Positions 8,531-16,979 of a stretch of 64,000 bases of DNA are shown piece after piece. A program made the translations under genes and the position numbers. Position 1 is the stretch's first letter, and each line of letters begins with the position of its first letter. The stretch comes from Clostridiaceae bacterium (lineage in GTDB: Bacteria; Bacillota; Clostridia; DSM-8532), in contig DULR01000091.1 in NCBI GenBank assembly GCA_012840245.1, forward strand, positions 1 to 64,000. Reading direction: 5' to 3'. The notes under the pieces are model-generated. The model saw only the letters and a list, made by a program, of their open reading frames with translations, did not search any database and was not told where the DNA came from.

Positions 8531-10129
8531 GTGATAAAACTTTTGCTTGTGGACGATGAGAAAACTACCAGAGACGGCTTACTGGAGTACATACCTTGGA
8601 AAGAACTCGGAATAGATGCGGTAAAGGCTGCGGAAGACGGTATAAAAGCTCTTGAGCTGGCAATGGAATTTAATCCTCATATCATTCTCACCGACGTAAG
8701 GATGCCTAAGATGAACGGAATAGAACTGGCTGAGCAAATAAAGGTGCAGTTGCCCCAATGCAAGGTTATCTTTTTGAGCGGCTATACCGACAAGGAATAC
8801 CTTAAATCAGCCATCAGGCTCCAGGCAATGAACTATATCGAAAAACCAGTAAATATTGATGAAGTTAAGGAAGTTATCACCAAGACTGTTTCCCTTTGCA
8901 GGATGGAGGAAGAAAAAAAGCAAAACGAAATAGGCCTTGCCAATAAAATAAATGAGAGCCTTCCAATTCTTAAAGAAAAGCTGTGTCTTGAACTTACCGT
9001 CCCGAATTTCAACAGTGCTTCCATACAGGAAAAATTTGATTTTCTCGGGATTACCATACGTGAACAATGCTTTTGTACATCAGTAATAATCAATTTGGAT
9101 ATTGATGCTTCTGAGAACATTAGTATCCCCCAGGACCAGAGGGATAGTTTAATAAAAGTCACTGAACAAATATTTGAAAATGAAAAGGTACATTGCTTAT
9201 GTGCAGTAAAAGAACCCGGTCTTTTAGTAATTCATATTCTGGGGGACACTGTAAAAAGCAGAGCCTTTCTTGAAAACTTACTTGGAAAGGTTAAATCAGA
9301 AATTGAGCAGATTTCCGGCATAGGACAAAAACTTTTCATAGCCGCAGGTTCAGTAGTAAACAGCGTCCATGGTATTCATACGGCATATCAGAGGGCGGCA
9401 ATAACGCTTCAAAAGCAGTTTTTCCTCGGACACGGCAACATTGTATTTTTTGAAGAGGACAACAGCCCCGTATTTGACTTCGGCAAGTACAATATTCAGG
9501 ATTTTCTGGACCTATTAATAGCTGAAAAAAAGAATGAAGCAGAAATTTATATAAAGAAAATAGTAAGCGAACTTAAGCTTTGCACCAATACCCTTGTAGA
9601 TAATATAAAGAATTATTTTTTCAATATGCTGACGGGCTTATCAAAAATAGCCGACGACAGAAATATTGTAATTGTTGAGTCCGAACATAAGAAGGAATAT
9701 TTCTGGGATATTATTTCAAAGGCAAAAACAATTTATGAGATAGAAGCTTATCTTTTGGAGAAATTAAATATCTTCTTTGGCGCTCTTGCAGAAAAAGAGC
9801 AGAGTAATTCAATAGTTTACAGCGTCATTAAGTATGTCAGGAACAATTATAAGGATCCCAATTTATCCATTAAAACTATTGCCTCCTACGCCTTTGTAAC
9901 GCCCAATTACCTGTCACTGGTATTTAAAAAAGGAACGGGCAAAACAATAAATCAGTTCATCACCGAAACTAGAATTGAAAAAGCAAAAGAGCTTTTAAAA
10001 GACAGACGGATAAAGCTGTATGAAATTGCCTCACTTGTTGGATTCAGCGACGCCAATTATTTTGCCAAAATCTTTAAAAAGATTGAAGGCATGAATCCGT
10101 CCGATTACAGGGAGAAACATATATTATGA
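8531..10129 (+). CDS. YesN-type AraC-family response regulator
   Basis: A cytoplasmic two-component regulator of 532 residues. An N-terminal receiver domain carries acidic residues D8-D9 and phospho-acceptor D55 ('ILTDVRMPKMNG'). The central ~250 residues resemble the linker of YesN proteins, and the last ~100 form an AraC-type double helix-turn-helix ending 'GMNPSDYREKHIL'. I place the start at GTG 8531, with GGGGG nine bases upstream, rather than at the in-frame TTG 8516. Its stop overlaps the start of the histidine-kinase gene (ATGA), so the pair is co-translated. It is divergent from the sugar-transport operon, its likely target. The intergenic region 8313-8530 should hold its sites, but I could not pick out a clear repeat there. 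Confidence 0.9.
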   Translation: MIKLLLVDDEKTTRDGLLEYIPWKELGIDAVKAAEDGIKALELAMEFNPHIILTDVRMPKMNGIELAEQIKVQLPQCKVIFLSGYTDKEYLKSAIRLQAMNYIEKPVNIDEVKEVITKTVSLCRMEEEKKQNEIGLANKINESLPILKEKLCLELTVPNFNSASIQEKFDFLGITIREQCFCTSVIINLDIDASENISIPQDQRDSLIKVTEQIFENEKVHCLCAVKEPGLLVIHILGDTVKSRAFLENLLGKVKSEIEQISGIGQKLFIAAGSVVNSVHGIHTAYQRAAITLQKQFFLGHGNIVFFEEDNSPVFDFGKYNIQDFLDLLIAEKKNEAEIYIKKIVSELKLCTNTLVDNIKNYFFNMLTGLSKIADDRNIVIVESEHKKEYFWDIISKAKTIYEIEAYLLEKLNIFFGALAEKEQSNSIVYSVIKYVRNNYKDPNLSIKTIASYAFVTPNYLSLVFKKGTGKTINQFITETRIEKAKELLKDRRIKLYEIASLVGFSDANYFAKIFKKIEGMNPSDYREKHIL

Positions 10130-11928
10130 TTCGGGAGCTTGCAGGTAGAATTGTTCAGTTTCTCAACAACATAACTTTAAGGACCAAGCTCATGCTGTCC
10201 TTTTCAATCCTCATTGCAATTCCTATGAGCCTTTTGACGTTTATTGGCTATAACCAGATATCCATGACTGTTGAAAACCTGGTGCTTTTCTCAGTTAGGC
10301 AGAACTTTGATCAGACAATTTCCTTTCTTGACTATAAAATCAGTAAGGTCATTGACATATCCAATATTATTTCAGTGGATAAAAATTTAACTTCAATACT
10401 TACCAAAGACATAGATACATACGAAATAGCAGAACAAGTCAAGGATGCACATGAGATAAACGCAATTTACCTTACTCCCTATCAGAAAGACAATGATGTT
10501 TACAGGTTAAGGCTCTTTGTGCGGGACGAGCTTATATACTCAAAAGAACGTGTCAACATTTTCAGCTTCAATGATATTAAAGAAACACAATGGTATGATT
10601 CCCTGATGGCAAGAAACCAAAAAATACTCTGGTGTCCTCCCCAATACTTTGTGGATGATTTTGGAAGAAAAGCAGAGGTTGTGTCTGCAATGCGGGTTAT
10701 TCTTGATCCCAACCGCTATGACAGGATAATCGGCATTTTTAGTATTGATATTCTTGAAAGTGATATAAGGAACATTATTAAGAACGCCAATACCACAGAA
10801 AAGGGAGTCGCCTACCTTATTAATTCCAATGGAGAAATAATATCAAGCTCCGATGAAAATGCCCTTAATAACCTTGCCGCCTACAAACTGAAAATCATGC
10901 CCGAAAATGCAGACGATACATGGGAAGACACGGTGCTGGACGGCAAAAGAATTATGGTTGTACGTAAAAACATTAAAGGAACCGACTGGACTCTTGTTTC
11001 CATCATTCCCTACGAAGAGATTTTGTCCTCCAGCAATGTTCTTAAGGAGCAGATGTTTTTCCTTCTTTTGGCCATGATCCTGGTGGCATATGCCCTTGCG
11101 TATTTTATATCAGACTTGAGCACCAAGAGAATTGGTCATCTCATTAAAAGAATGCGAAAGGCCCAGACAGGAGAATTGGAGATTATCAAAGCACCTCCTG
11201 GAAAAGACGAGGTTGGAGAACTTATAGCCAACTTTAATTTTATGATCCAGAGAATAAGGATCTTAATTGAGGAACAGTATAGAACGGGTCAGGAGATAAA
11301 AAATTCAGAGCTTAGGGCTCTTCAGGCACAAATTAATCCCCATTTTTTGTACAATACTCTGGATCTGATTAACTGGACCGCTATAAGGAACAATGTGCCT
11401 GATATCTCATCCGTTGTCCAGTCACTTGCCAAATTCTACAAACTTAGCCTCAGCAAGGGCAATGATATAGTCCTTGTATCCGATGAACTGATGCATGTAA
11501 AACTCTATGTGGATATTCAGAACAGAAGATTTGAAAATAAGGTTAATTTGAATATAGATGTAGACGAAAGCTTGCTCAACTGCAGGATACTTAAAATTAT
11601 TCTTCAGCCCATTGTAGAAAATTCAATAATCCACGGAATTCTTGAAAAGGAAGAGAAGTCGGGAAATATCAATATTACGGGAAGAGAGGAAAACGGAGAT
11701 ATAGTATTTAAAATAACCGATGACGGTGTCGGAATGGATGAAAAAACACTGAATTCACTATTACAGGATTCAACAACCCGTGAGAGCCATGGCTACGGGG
11801 TAAGAAATATAAATGACAGAATAAAGCTGCGCTATGGTGAAGCCTATGGCTTAAAATACAAAAGCGAGCCCGGCAAAGGCACAGAGGTTGAAATAAGGCT
11901 TCCTAAGACACCTTCCTCCGATTCATAG
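10126..11928 (+). CDS. YesM-type sensor histidine kinase
   Basis: A 600-residue membrane sensor. A transmembrane helix near residues 20-40 precedes an extracellular Cache-like sensing domain (about 45-300); a second helix near 305-325 leads into a HAMP linker. The His-kinase domain follows, with phosphorylation motif 'LQAQINPHFLYNTLD' (His about 406), and an HATPase_c domain with 'EKTLNSLL' and the glycine box 'SHGYGVRNINDR'. This is the LytS/YesM class (His_kinase family), which pairs with YesN-type regulators. It probably senses an extracellular oligosaccharide, perhaps through the binding protein, and switches on the divergent transporter/galactanase operon (inference). It overlaps the regulator gene by four bases. 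Confidence 0.9.
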   Translation: MIRELAGRIVQFLNNITLRTKLMLSFSILIAIPMSLLTFIGYNQISMTVENLVLFSVRQNFDQTISFLDYKISKVIDISNIISVDKNLTSILTKDIDTYEIAEQVKDAHEINAIYLTPYQKDNDVYRLRLFVRDELIYSKERVNIFSFNDIKETQWYDSLMARNQKILWCPPQYFVDDFGRKAEVVSAMRVILDPNRYDRIIGIFSIDILESDIRNIIKNANTTEKGVAYLINSNGEIISSSDENALNNLAAYKLKIMPENADDTWEDTVLDGKRIMVVRKNIKGTDWTLVSIIPYEEILSSSNVLKEQMFFLLLAMILVAYALAYFISDLSTKRIGHLIKRMRKAQTGELEIIKAPPGKDEVGELIANFNFMIQRIRILIEEQYRTGQEIKNSELRALQAQINPHFLYNTLDLINWTAIRNNVPDISSVVQSLAKFYKLSLSKGNDIVLVSDELMHVKLYVDIQNRRFENKVNLNIDVDESLLNCRILKIILQPIVENSIIHGILEKEEKSGNINITGREENGDIVFKITDDGVGMDEKTLNSLLQDSTTRESHGYGVRNINDRIKLRYGEAYGLKYKSEPGKGTEVEIRLPKTPSSDS

Positions 11929-11972
11929 CAAGCATTGATATCCGAGTAAATAAACAAGGAGAATAAATATTT

Positions 11973-12095
11973 GTGGATGTATTAAGGGTAATTGATAAAA
12001 TTCATGAACTGTCCCCTTGCCCAGCTGTTAAATACAAGATAAAAAGACTGCTTAAACAAGAGGTTGACGGAAGATTATTGTTGCAGCTGAACTAA
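11973..12095 (+). pseudogene. 40-codon gene remnant cut by the transposon's left end
   Basis: A GTG-started frame (GTG 11973-11975; AAGGAGA about 10 bases before) encodes 'VDVLRVIDKIHELSPCPAVK' and then a basic helix, and stops at 12093-12095. The proposed left end of the mobile element begins at 12065, so only the first ~31 codons belong to the original gene and the last ten are transposon sequence. The start of a longer protein seems to have been separated from its remainder. I do not recognise the family with confidence. Confidence 0.4.
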
Positions 12096-12132
12096 AGTGG
12101 CATAAAGCTGACGGAATTGCCTGACCGAGAAT
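12065..12132. repeat. Left end of transposon, three TGAC-type repeats
   Basis: Contains TGACGG at 12065, TGACGGA at 12109-12115 and TGACCGAGAA at 12122-12131. These are probably transposase-binding sites. Further copies of ACTGTAAAA and AAGATGAC occur just inside (12134-12190), which may be additional sub-terminal sites. Confidence 0.6.
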
Positions 12133-12212
12133 TACTGTAAAAGATGACCGTTGTTCCAGACAGGACAATAATGATAAGATGACTGTAAAAACGGAATAAC
12201 GGAGGAACGGTT

Positions 12213-12965
12213 GTGGAGAAGTACAAGAAAATTGATGAGAAGATTAGTGAAGGGTACAAATTACTTGAACGTGGTCAAACAATCGAGGCCTGCGATGTGT
12301 GGCTGGATGCCTGGGAAGATATAAAAACCGTAATGGCTGCAGATAAGGTCAAAGACTTACCCACCCTGCAAGAGAAATATAAGTGGACAGAATTTGTAAT
12401 GAACTATATGCAGGATCTTGACGAGCAGTTGTACAACGCGGCAATTGAGAAACCCCAATATTTCTCTAAACGAATCAGATATTGTGAGGAACTCCTTGAG
12501 TTATGCGGCAATAAGGATGAACTGATAATCGAAAACACCCGTCGGTCCATAGCGGAATCTCATTATGCCCTAGGCAACAAGCAAGAATGCGATCGGCTTT
12601 TTAAGATGTGGCTGACTGAGGACCCGGCCTGGGGCTGGGGCTACATCGGCTGGGCAGATTGCTATCGCTACGGTACCAAAAATATCACAGCCGACAATGT
12701 AAAAGCTGAAGAGATAATCAACAGAGCCCTGGAGGAAAAAAACCTGAGAGACAGGGCTGACGTAGTAGACAGAGCCATTGAAATATATACTGCTTTGGGC
12801 AAGAACCAACAGGCAGCAGAACTTGAAAAAGAGCTTAAAGAATTAAGGACAGCCTCCAAAGGCAAGACTGTAGCAAACACTCCGGTCACTGTAATTAAGA
12901 TTGGGCGCAATGAACCCTGTCCTTGTGGCAGCGGTAAAAAATACAAAAAGTGCTGCGGGAAATAA
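12213..12965 (+). CDS. SEC-C motif protein with TPR-like helical repeats (transposon cargo)
   Basis: A 250-residue soluble protein starting at GTG 12213 with GGAGGAACGG before it. Residues 1-215 are predicted all-helical and TPR-like ('[20 protein letters not shown]', '[19 protein letters not shown]', '[19 protein letters not shown]'). The C-terminal 22 residues are a classic SEC-C zinc-binding tail, '[19 protein letters not shown]', as found on SecA and many unrelated proteins. It lies between the left end of the transposon and the DUF6431 gene, which follows without a gap, so it is probably transcribed with the transposition genes. Whether it aids transposition, protects the host or is a passenger is unknown. 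Confidence 0.8.
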   Translation: MEKYKKIDEKISEGYKLLERGQTIEACDVWLDAWEDIKTVMAADKVKDLPTLQEKYKWTEFVMNYMQDLDEQLYNAAIEKPQYFSKRIRYCEELLELCGNKDELIIENTRRSIAESHYALGNKQECDRLFKMWLTEDPAWGWGYIGWADCYRYGTKNITADNVKAEEIINRALEEKNLRDRADVVDRAIEIYTALGKNQQAAELEKELKELRTASKGKTVANTPVTVIKIGRNEPCPCGSGKKYKKCCGK

Positions 12966-13514
12966 GTGCTTATGATCTGTCTTGCAAAGTACAGGTTGAT
13001 TTTAGACAAGGATAACAGCAACAAATACTATGTTAAAAGCGAAGAGAACAGCATCTGTCCGGTATGCGGCTGTTGTGAGCTTAAAGTAATCGGCAGCAGA
13101 AAGCGGAACACTCTCCAGGGAGACGGTGAAACAATCATTCTAATCATCCGCCGGCTCCGCTGCAGGAACTGCCGCAGAATCCACCATGAACTTCCTGACA
13201 TCCTGGTGCCGTACAAACGATATACCGGCACCGTTATTGAAGCAATAGTTGACGACACTGCTACTGAAGTCTGCTGTGAAAACAGCAGCATTTTCAGAAT
13301 TAAAAGATGGTTTGCGGAAATCTCGGAATATATTGCCGGATGCCTGTCTGCAATAGCTGCCCGGCTGGGTCTGGAAACTAAATTAAAAAGCGGTCCGGCC
13401 CGCCAAAGGATTAAAGATCTGGTGGGTGAAGCAACAGGCTGGCTGGCCAGAGTTGTCCGGACCATGGTAAATACAAATAACTGGGTACAGACCCGTTTGG
13501 CCTTTTTGTCCTGA
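12966..13514 (+). CDS. DUF6431-type zinc-finger protein of the transposon
   Basis: About 180 residues. The N-terminal part has a four-cysteine zinc site, 'CPVCGCCEL' near residue 33 and 'CRNCRRIHHELPDILVPYKR' near residue 70, followed by a helical region. This arrangement matches the DUF6431 proteins encoded beside DDE transposases in Firmicutes; DNA end recognition is a plausible role but unproven. The frame opens directly after the SEC-C gene's stop (GTG 12966, or ATG 12972), with no strong ribosome-binding site, so translation is probably coupled. A 54-base gap separates it from the transposase gene. Confidence 0.65.
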   Translation: MLMICLAKYRLILDKDNSNKYYVKSEENSICPVCGCCELKVIGSRKRNTLQGDGETIILIIRRLRCRNCRRIHHELPDILVPYKRYTGTVIEAIVDDTATEVCCENSSIFRIKRWFAEISEYIAGCLSAIAARLGLETKLKSGPARQRIKDLVGEATGWLARVVRTMVNTNNWVQTRLAFLS

Positions 13515-13568
13515 TGGAACAAGTTATACACTCATGTTGAATTCCGAATATTAGGGAGGTAATTCAAC

Positions 13569-14915
13569 ATGAGAGACCAAAAGAAAGCTGAGGCTATTGC
13601 CACACAAAGGGTACAACTGCTATCTCCGCTTCTGACAGAAGGGCTGGACCCTGCAAAAGCCAGACAAATTAAAAACCAAATTTGCGAGCAGGCCGGAATA
13701 TCGGAGCGCACCTTGCGCAGATACCTGTCCCAGTACAAAGAAAATGGCTTTGACGGACTTAAACCCAAGGGTAAGAATCGAAACAGAACCGAAGAAGCCA
13801 TTCCGCCACACATCCTGGAACAAGCAATATTATTGCGACGAGAGGTTCCCAAGCGCAGTGTGGCCCAAATCATCCAGATTTTAGAATGGGAAGGCCTGGC
13901 CCAGCCAGGACAAATCAAGCGCAGCACACTGCAGGAGAAACTGGCGGAGCGAGGATACAGCACCAGGCAGATGAAGATGTATATGAGTACCTGTGTCGCC
14001 ACCCGGCGATACCAGCAGAAGTATCGCAACAAACTTTGGCATTCCGACATCAAATACGGACCCTACTTGCCTATTGGTGTAGATGGCTCCAAGAAACAGG
14101 TCTACCTAGTAACCTTTGTTGACGATGCCACCCGTTATGTTCTCCATGGGCAATTTTATCCAACATTGGATCAGGTTATTGTCGAAGACTGTTTCCGCCA
14201 GGCTATCTTAAAATATGGAGTGCCGGAAGCAGTATTCTTCGACAACGGCAGCCAATATCGGACGAAATGGATGGGACGAGCCTGCGCCAAAATGGGCATC
14301 AGGCTGCTATTCGCCAGGCCATTTTCCCCAGAGGCTACCGGCAAGGTAGAAAGGTTTAACCGGGTGGTTGACGCTTTCCTTAGTGAAGCCGCCTTGGAAA
14401 AACCGCAAACATTAGATAAGCTCAATGAACTGTTTTGGGTCTGGCTAGAAGAGTGTTACCAGAACAAGCCCCACTCTGCGCTGGAGGGCAAAGCCAGTCC
14501 CGCCAGCGCCTATCGCAGCGACAAGAAAGCCCTCAGATTTCTGGATCCCCAAACAATAGCCAACGCCTTTCTTCATTGCGAAGAACGCAAAGTTGATAAG
14601 GCCGGCTGCATTAGCTTCCAGGGTAAAAAGTATGAAGTGGGCCTTAGCTTTATCGGGTGCACCGTGGATGTCATTTATGATCCCGCTGACATTACGGAAC
14701 TGACCATTGAATATGAGGGGCATACCCCTTGGAAGGCCCGGGAACTGGTTATCGGAGAAAGGGTAGGACAGCGCCCCGAACTACCTGAACATTTAGGGAC
14801 AAAACCCGCTGAATCCTCAAGACTCCTCGTTGCTGCTCTGGAAAAGAACAAGCAGCGAATCCAACAACAGGCTCCTGCCGTTTCCTACAGAACCGTAAGA
14901 AAGGCAGGGGACTAA
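13569..14915 (+). CDS. DDE-type transposase/integrase (Mu/IS481-like core)
   Basis: A 448-residue transposase that should cut and join the element's ends. An N-terminal helix-turn-helix region ('GISERTLRRYLSQYKENGFD') precedes a retroviral-integrase-type core. The catalytic triad is visible as D160 ('HSDIKYG'), D225 ('FFDNGSQY') and E261 ('GKVERFN'), with 35 residues between the last two. A C-terminal beta-barrel like Mu_transpos_C follows (about 345-400). GGGAGGT stands before ATG 13569. The gene ends one base before the ATPase gene. Local base composition is visibly more G+C-rich than in the surrounding chromosome. Confidence 0.9.
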   Translation: MRDQKKAEAIATQRVQLLSPLLTEGLDPAKARQIKNQICEQAGISERTLRRYLSQYKENGFDGLKPKGKNRNRTEEAIPPHILEQAILLRREVPKRSVAQIIQILEWEGLAQPGQIKRSTLQEKLAERGYSTRQMKMYMSTCVATRRYQQKYRNKLWHSDIKYGPYLPIGVDGSKKQVYLVTFVDDATRYVLHGQFYPTLDQVIVEDCFRQAILKYGVPEAVFFDNGSQYRTKWMGRACAKMGIRLLFARPFSPEATGKVERFNRVVDAFLSEAALEKPQTLDKLNELFWVWLEECYQNKPHSALEGKASPASAYRSDKKALRFLDPQTIANAFLHCEERKVDKAGCISFQGKKYEVGLSFIGCTVDVIYDPADITELTIEYEGHTPWKARELVIGERVGQRPELPEHLGTKPAESSRLLVAALEKNKQRIQQQAPAVSYRTVRKAGD

Positions 14916-14916
14916 G

Positions 14917-15717
14917 ATGTTTGAGTCTTTCTACGGTTTATCTCAAACTCCCTTTTCACGGGATATTCCAACAGATCAGTTGTATCAGTCACTCATGTTG
15001 GAAGAGATATTAGGCCGCCTGGAATTTGCTGCAGAGCGTCAATTGTTTGCCGTTGTTACCGGTGACTGTGGGACGGGCAAGACTACCGCCATCCGTCGAT
15101 TCAGGGATTCCTTAGACCCGGCTAAATTCATGGTGATGTACCTGGCGGATTCCAAGCTGACACCCAGACATTTCTACAAGGGTCTCTTGGAACAGTTAGG
15201 CTGTGAATCCAAATTCTATCGTGGTGATGCCAAGCGTCAATTGCATCGGGAAATTGAGCTTATGCGGGGCATTCACCACCTTCAGCCGGTGGTTATTGTA
15301 GATGAAGCCCATCTTTTAGACCGGGAAATGCTGGAGGAAGTCAGGTTTTTGCTTAACTTTAAAATGGATGCCCAAAGTCCTATGTCGCTGATCCTCGTTG
15401 GTCAGACTGAACTCTGGGAGAAGTTCAAGTTTCAGACATACGCCGCCATCCGGCAGCGTATCGATCTCCAGTGTAAACTGCCTCACTTGGACCGTTCCCA
15501 GGTAGGGGAATATGTTAAACGTCACCTTGCTTACGCCGGTTCAGACCACGATATATTCTCAGACGGCGCTTTGGACGAAATATTTAGATTCTCCAGTGGC
15601 ATCCCCAGGCTGGTAAACAAGGTATGTACCCACTGCCTGCTATACGGGGCACAAAATGGCCGCCGGATCATTGATGATCATATGGTGAAGCTGGTTATCC
15701 AGGGAGAATTGTCATGA
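14917..15717 (+). CDS. ExeA/TniB-family AAA+ ATPase of the transposon
   Basis: A 266-residue AAA+ ATPase. It begins with the family's typical 'MFESFYGLSQTPFSRDI' and has Walker A 'GDCGTGKTT' (about 49-57), Walker B 'VVIVDEAHLL' (about 124-133) and a sensor-like 'SLILVGQTEL'. Relatives of this ATPase (MuB, TnsC, TniB, IstB) activate a DDE transposase and select the target site, so this is the likely partner of the transposase one base upstream. Its stop overlaps the start of the DUF5348 gene (ATGA). The GspA/ExeA secretion-type relatives are excluded by gene context. Confidence 0.85.
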   Translation: MFESFYGLSQTPFSRDIPTDQLYQSLMLEEILGRLEFAAERQLFAVVTGDCGTGKTTAIRRFRDSLDPAKFMVMYLADSKLTPRHFYKGLLEQLGCESKFYRGDAKRQLHREIELMRGIHHLQPVVIVDEAHLLDREMLEEVRFLLNFKMDAQSPMSLILVGQTELWEKFKFQTYAAIRQRIDLQCKLPHLDRSQVGEYVKRHLAYAGSDHDIFSDGALDEIFRFSSGIPRLVNKVCTHCLLYGAQNGRRIIDDHMVKLVIQGELS

Positions 15718-15938
15718 AGCATCAATGGAGCAAGATGACATACGACCACGAACAAAACCGCTGGATGGTGGATACGGGAGATTACAGCTACGAACTCCAT
15801 TGTGGAGATGTTTTTGATTTATTAATCGGTTCAAACAGTATTCCTTGCCGCATAGAGTACGATTATCAGTGGTATGTGATTATGCCGGGAGCCCGCTTCA
15901 ATTTGCGGATTGGGAATTCGTACAAGGTGGAAATCTAA
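15714..15938 (+). CDS. DUF5348 family small protein of the transposon
   Basis: A 74-residue, beta-rich protein with many aromatic residues ('WMVDTGDYSYELHCGDVFDL', 'RIEYDYQWYVIM', 'FNLRIGNSYKVEI'). This is the usual look of DUF5348 proteins, which accompany ExeA-like ATPases in Firmicute mobile elements. It overlaps the ATPase gene by four bases and is the last gene before the right end. Function unknown; possibly an accessory or regulatory factor of transposition. Confidence 0.7.
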   Translation: MKHQWSKMTYDHEQNRWMVDTGDYSYELHCGDVFDLLIGSNSIPCRIEYDYQWYVIMPGARFNLRIGNSYKVEI

Positions 15939-15974
15939 CATCATCCGGGAAGGTGGCGACAAAGCAGTCTCACC

Positions 15975-16051
15975 TTCTCGGTCACTGGCCAGTATGTCCG
16001 TCATAATCTGGACACCATATACTGGCAGTTACAGGTCATTATGATGCGTCA
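15975..16051. repeat. Right end of transposon, inverted copies of the left-end repeats
   Basis: On the minus strand, reading inward from 16051: TGACGC, then TGACGGA (16003-15997), then TGACCGAGAA (15984-15975). This mirrors the left end. The outermost CA dinucleotide directly abuts the ISLre2 remnant. Confidence 0.6.
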
Positions 16052-16769
16052 GTAACACTTTGAATTCCTCCGGCTTCATATACCCAGCAAAAGCTGTCTT
16101 TTCTACAGTTTTGTATTCTTTCGACGAAGGGTACCTCTTTGTCCATCCCTCATATACTACACCTATCTTCAGTTCTTTTTTCCCTTTTGAGGAATTTTTC
16201 CTGCTCTTGCCCTGCATGGGAAGCCACAGCCCATCTGCTTCTTCAAACAATACAGGCACTTCCTTACTCCCTGATAACTCATTATTCTCATATGCCTCTA
16301 CTAAGCAACTTTCAGCCTCTGCTTGCTTTTCTCCAACCGCTTGGACTATGTTCCACACTCCCTGGTGGCTTATAGTCTGGCCCGTAAAATCTGTCACTGC
16401 CTGGGATACTTCTCTGAAAGACATTTCACAGCTGTGCTCCAGAATTTTCTCTACAAGATTTGGTGATATGAAGCCTATCGTATCCAAACCTAATGCTTCG
16501 TCAAGAAGATATACATGCTCAATTCCGCCGTCATTCTTAATTCTTTTATATATGCTCCTGTTTACCGTTACTTCTCCCATTAGCGTTTTAATAGTAGTTG
16601 CCCTAGTTCCTTTATGCCTCAATTCAGCCTTGTTTCTATCCTCCGCAAGCTCTTTATCTACTTTTCCCAGGAATTGCTGCATAAGCATCTTTGCCACTTC
16701 ACAGCCTATCTCAAAAAAACTTCTCTCAATTTCCTTGAATGTTACCTTATTACCAGTTAAACTATTCAT
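16029..16769 (-). pseudogene. ISLre2-family (UPF0236) transposase, C-terminal half missing
   Basis: The N-terminal 240 residues match ISLre2 transposases ('NSLTGNKVTFKEIERSFFEI', 'RGTRATTI'-like 'KGTRATTIKTLMGEVTVNRS', 'MSFREVSQAVTDFTGQTISH'). Full-length members are about 450-490 residues. Here the match ends after 'EEFKVL', and the last six codons (up to the stop at 16029-16031) lie in the right end of the neighbouring transposon, which begins at 16051. So the insertion or an associated deletion removed the second half, including most catalytic residues. It cannot transpose itself. Confidence 0.8.
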
Positions 16770-16827
16770 ATCACGATCCCTTTCGTTTGGTTTTTAGACA
16801 ATTCTCAAACTACAGGAAAATCGTGAT

Positions 16828-16859
16828 TATGGGAAGACCTATTTTTAGTTCTTCCCATA
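16828..16859. repeat. Hairpin at the outer end of the ISLre2 remnant
   Basis: TATGGGAAGA (16828-16837) pairs with TCTTCCCATA (16850-16859), followed by a T-rich stretch on the plus strand. It may be part of the surviving ISLre2 terminus or a terminator; it marks the outer limit of recognisable insertion-sequence material before the blaI promoter. Confidence 0.4.
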
Positions 16860-16914
16860 TTTTTTATTTAATTTGCCTACGATAATTTTACTCTAAGGAT
16901 GATAGAAATATTTC

Positions 16915-16969
16915 TTGACACACCCAGACTATCGTGATAGTCTAAAATTACAAACTACTGCGATAGTCT
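16915..16969 (+). promoter_or_regulatory. blaI promoter with twin BlaI-type operators
   Basis: A -35 box TTGACA (16915-16920) is followed 17 bases later by TAGTCT (16938-16943) as the probable -10. The palindrome AGACTATCGTGATAGTCT (16926-16943) covers the spacer and -10. A second, imperfect copy AAACTACTGCGATAGTCT lies at 16952-16969, 26 bases on. BlaI/MecI/CopY repressors bind such dyads, so the gene immediately downstream should repress its own promoter. Confidence 0.8.
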
Positions 16970-16979
16970 GAGGTAAGTC

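Larger units (their letters stand above)
12065..16051 (+). mobile_element. Transposon with DDE transposase, ExeA/TniB-type ATPase, DUF6431, DUF5348 and SEC-C cargo
   Basis: The boundaries come from matching end sequences. Reading inward from the left: TGACGG (12065), TGACGGA (12109), TGACCGAGAA (12122). Reading inward from the right on the opposite strand: TGACGC (from 16051), TGACGGA (from 16003), TGACCGAGAA (from 15984). Order and spacing are similar (44 and 13 bases against 48 and 19). Both ends start with TG and finish with CA, as in Tn7/Mu-like elements. Inside are five tightly packed plus-strand genes (12213-15938). No flanking direct repeat is seen: the 5 bases before the left end are GAGGT and those after the right end are GTAAC. 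The right edge coincides with the point where an ISLre2 transposase loses its sequence. Confidence 0.7.

Noticed and set aside
13028-14053. Long minus-strand open frames opposite the DUF6431 and transposase genes
   Set aside because: They are mirror frames of clearly coding plus-strand genes with catalytic motifs; no ribosome-binding sites and no family resemblance.
14917-15717. General secretion (ExeA) ATPase
   Set aside because: There are no secretion genes nearby; it overlaps a DUF5348 gene and follows a DDE transposase by one base, which fits a transposition ATPase.
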